A stretch of 32,347 nt of DNA, from contig JBLGAT010000025.1 in NCBI GenBank assembly GCA_047612485.1, positions 1 through 32,347 of the forward strand. The letters are read 5' to 3'. The notes beneath the pieces were generated by a model. The model saw nothing but the letters and a program-made list of their open reading frames with translations, did not search any database and was not told where the DNA came from. The translations under genes and the position numbers were made by a program. Source of the DNA: Sediminicola sp047612485. Its GTDB lineage: Bacteria; Bacteroidota; Bacteroidia; Flavobacteriales; Flavobacteriaceae. Positions 32,279 through 32,347 of the stretch are shown one piece after another (positions within the stretch are counted from its first letter, which is position 1; every line of letters starts with the position of its first letter).

Positions 32279-32347
32279 CAAAGAAACTAAATTACAAAGA
32301 ATAAGATTGAGTAAATTATAACTGGAAAAATATTTTTAAGGTTAATT

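Overview
The window looks like a piece of a marine Flavobacteriaceae (Bacteroidetes) chromosome. The signs are an A+T-rich composition, weak or absent Shine-Dalgarno sequences, several promoters of the Bacteroidetes type (TTTG, 19 bases, TAnnTTTG), many lipoproteins with short lipoboxes, and a flavobacterial carotenoid cluster. No tRNA, rRNA, CRISPR array, transposase or phage gene was seen.

Left part (1-15.1 kb, almost all on the minus strand): an O-acetylation pair (SGNH-like protein and a truncated MBOAT acyltransferase); a GNAT/MFS pair in which the GNAT gene is broken by one stop codon; a mutarotase-like protein with a DedA membrane protein; a small lipoprotein; an intradiol-dioxygenase-like lipoprotein with a C-terminal CxxC domain; an SRPBCC protein, a membrane protein lacking an obvious start codon, and a PAS-PAS sensor kinase; a membrane protein; a cold-shock protein with a textbook promoter and terminator; a J-domain/KTSC protein; a second SRPBCC gene broken by one stop codon; a class-A beta-lactamase-like lipoprotein; and a small conserved protein. 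The two long gaps (1944-2566 and 4336-5195) are filled with foldback repeats. Three copies of a 91-95 bp inverted-repeat element and several solo arms lie only between genes.

Middle part (15.2-22.2 kb, plus strand): an envelope-biogenesis operon (SurA-like lipoprotein, two-domain parvulin, MoxR ATPase) ending in a terminator; a mitochondrial-type aconitase with its own promoter and terminator; and two tandem TlpA-like thioredoxin proteins, the first of which has lost one active-site cysteine.

Right part (22.2-32.3 kb): a carotenoid locus. A CrtA-related oxygenase (plus strand) faces a minus-strand operon made of a CarH-like MerR regulator, crtI, crtB, crtZ, crtD and cruF. This set matches the acyclic-end chemistry of myxol/saproxanthin-type monocyclic carotenoids (1',2'-hydration, 3',4'-desaturation, 2'-oxidation), plus ring 3-hydroxylation. 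Lycopene cyclase and GGPP synthase are not in the window. The regulator carries the W-x9-EH and E-x-H-x-x-G signatures of adenosylcobalamin-binding light sensors, so light control of pigment is likely. Beyond the regulator lie a Gfo/Idh/MocA oxidoreductase with a DUF1080 lipoprotein (3-keto-sugar chemistry) and a DadA-like FAD oxidoreductase.

The most notable points are the apparently complete myxol-type module under a CarH-like regulator, three apparent single-base lesions (two nonsense codons and one missing start), the Cys-deficient TlpA paralog linked to crtA, and the foldback repeat family.
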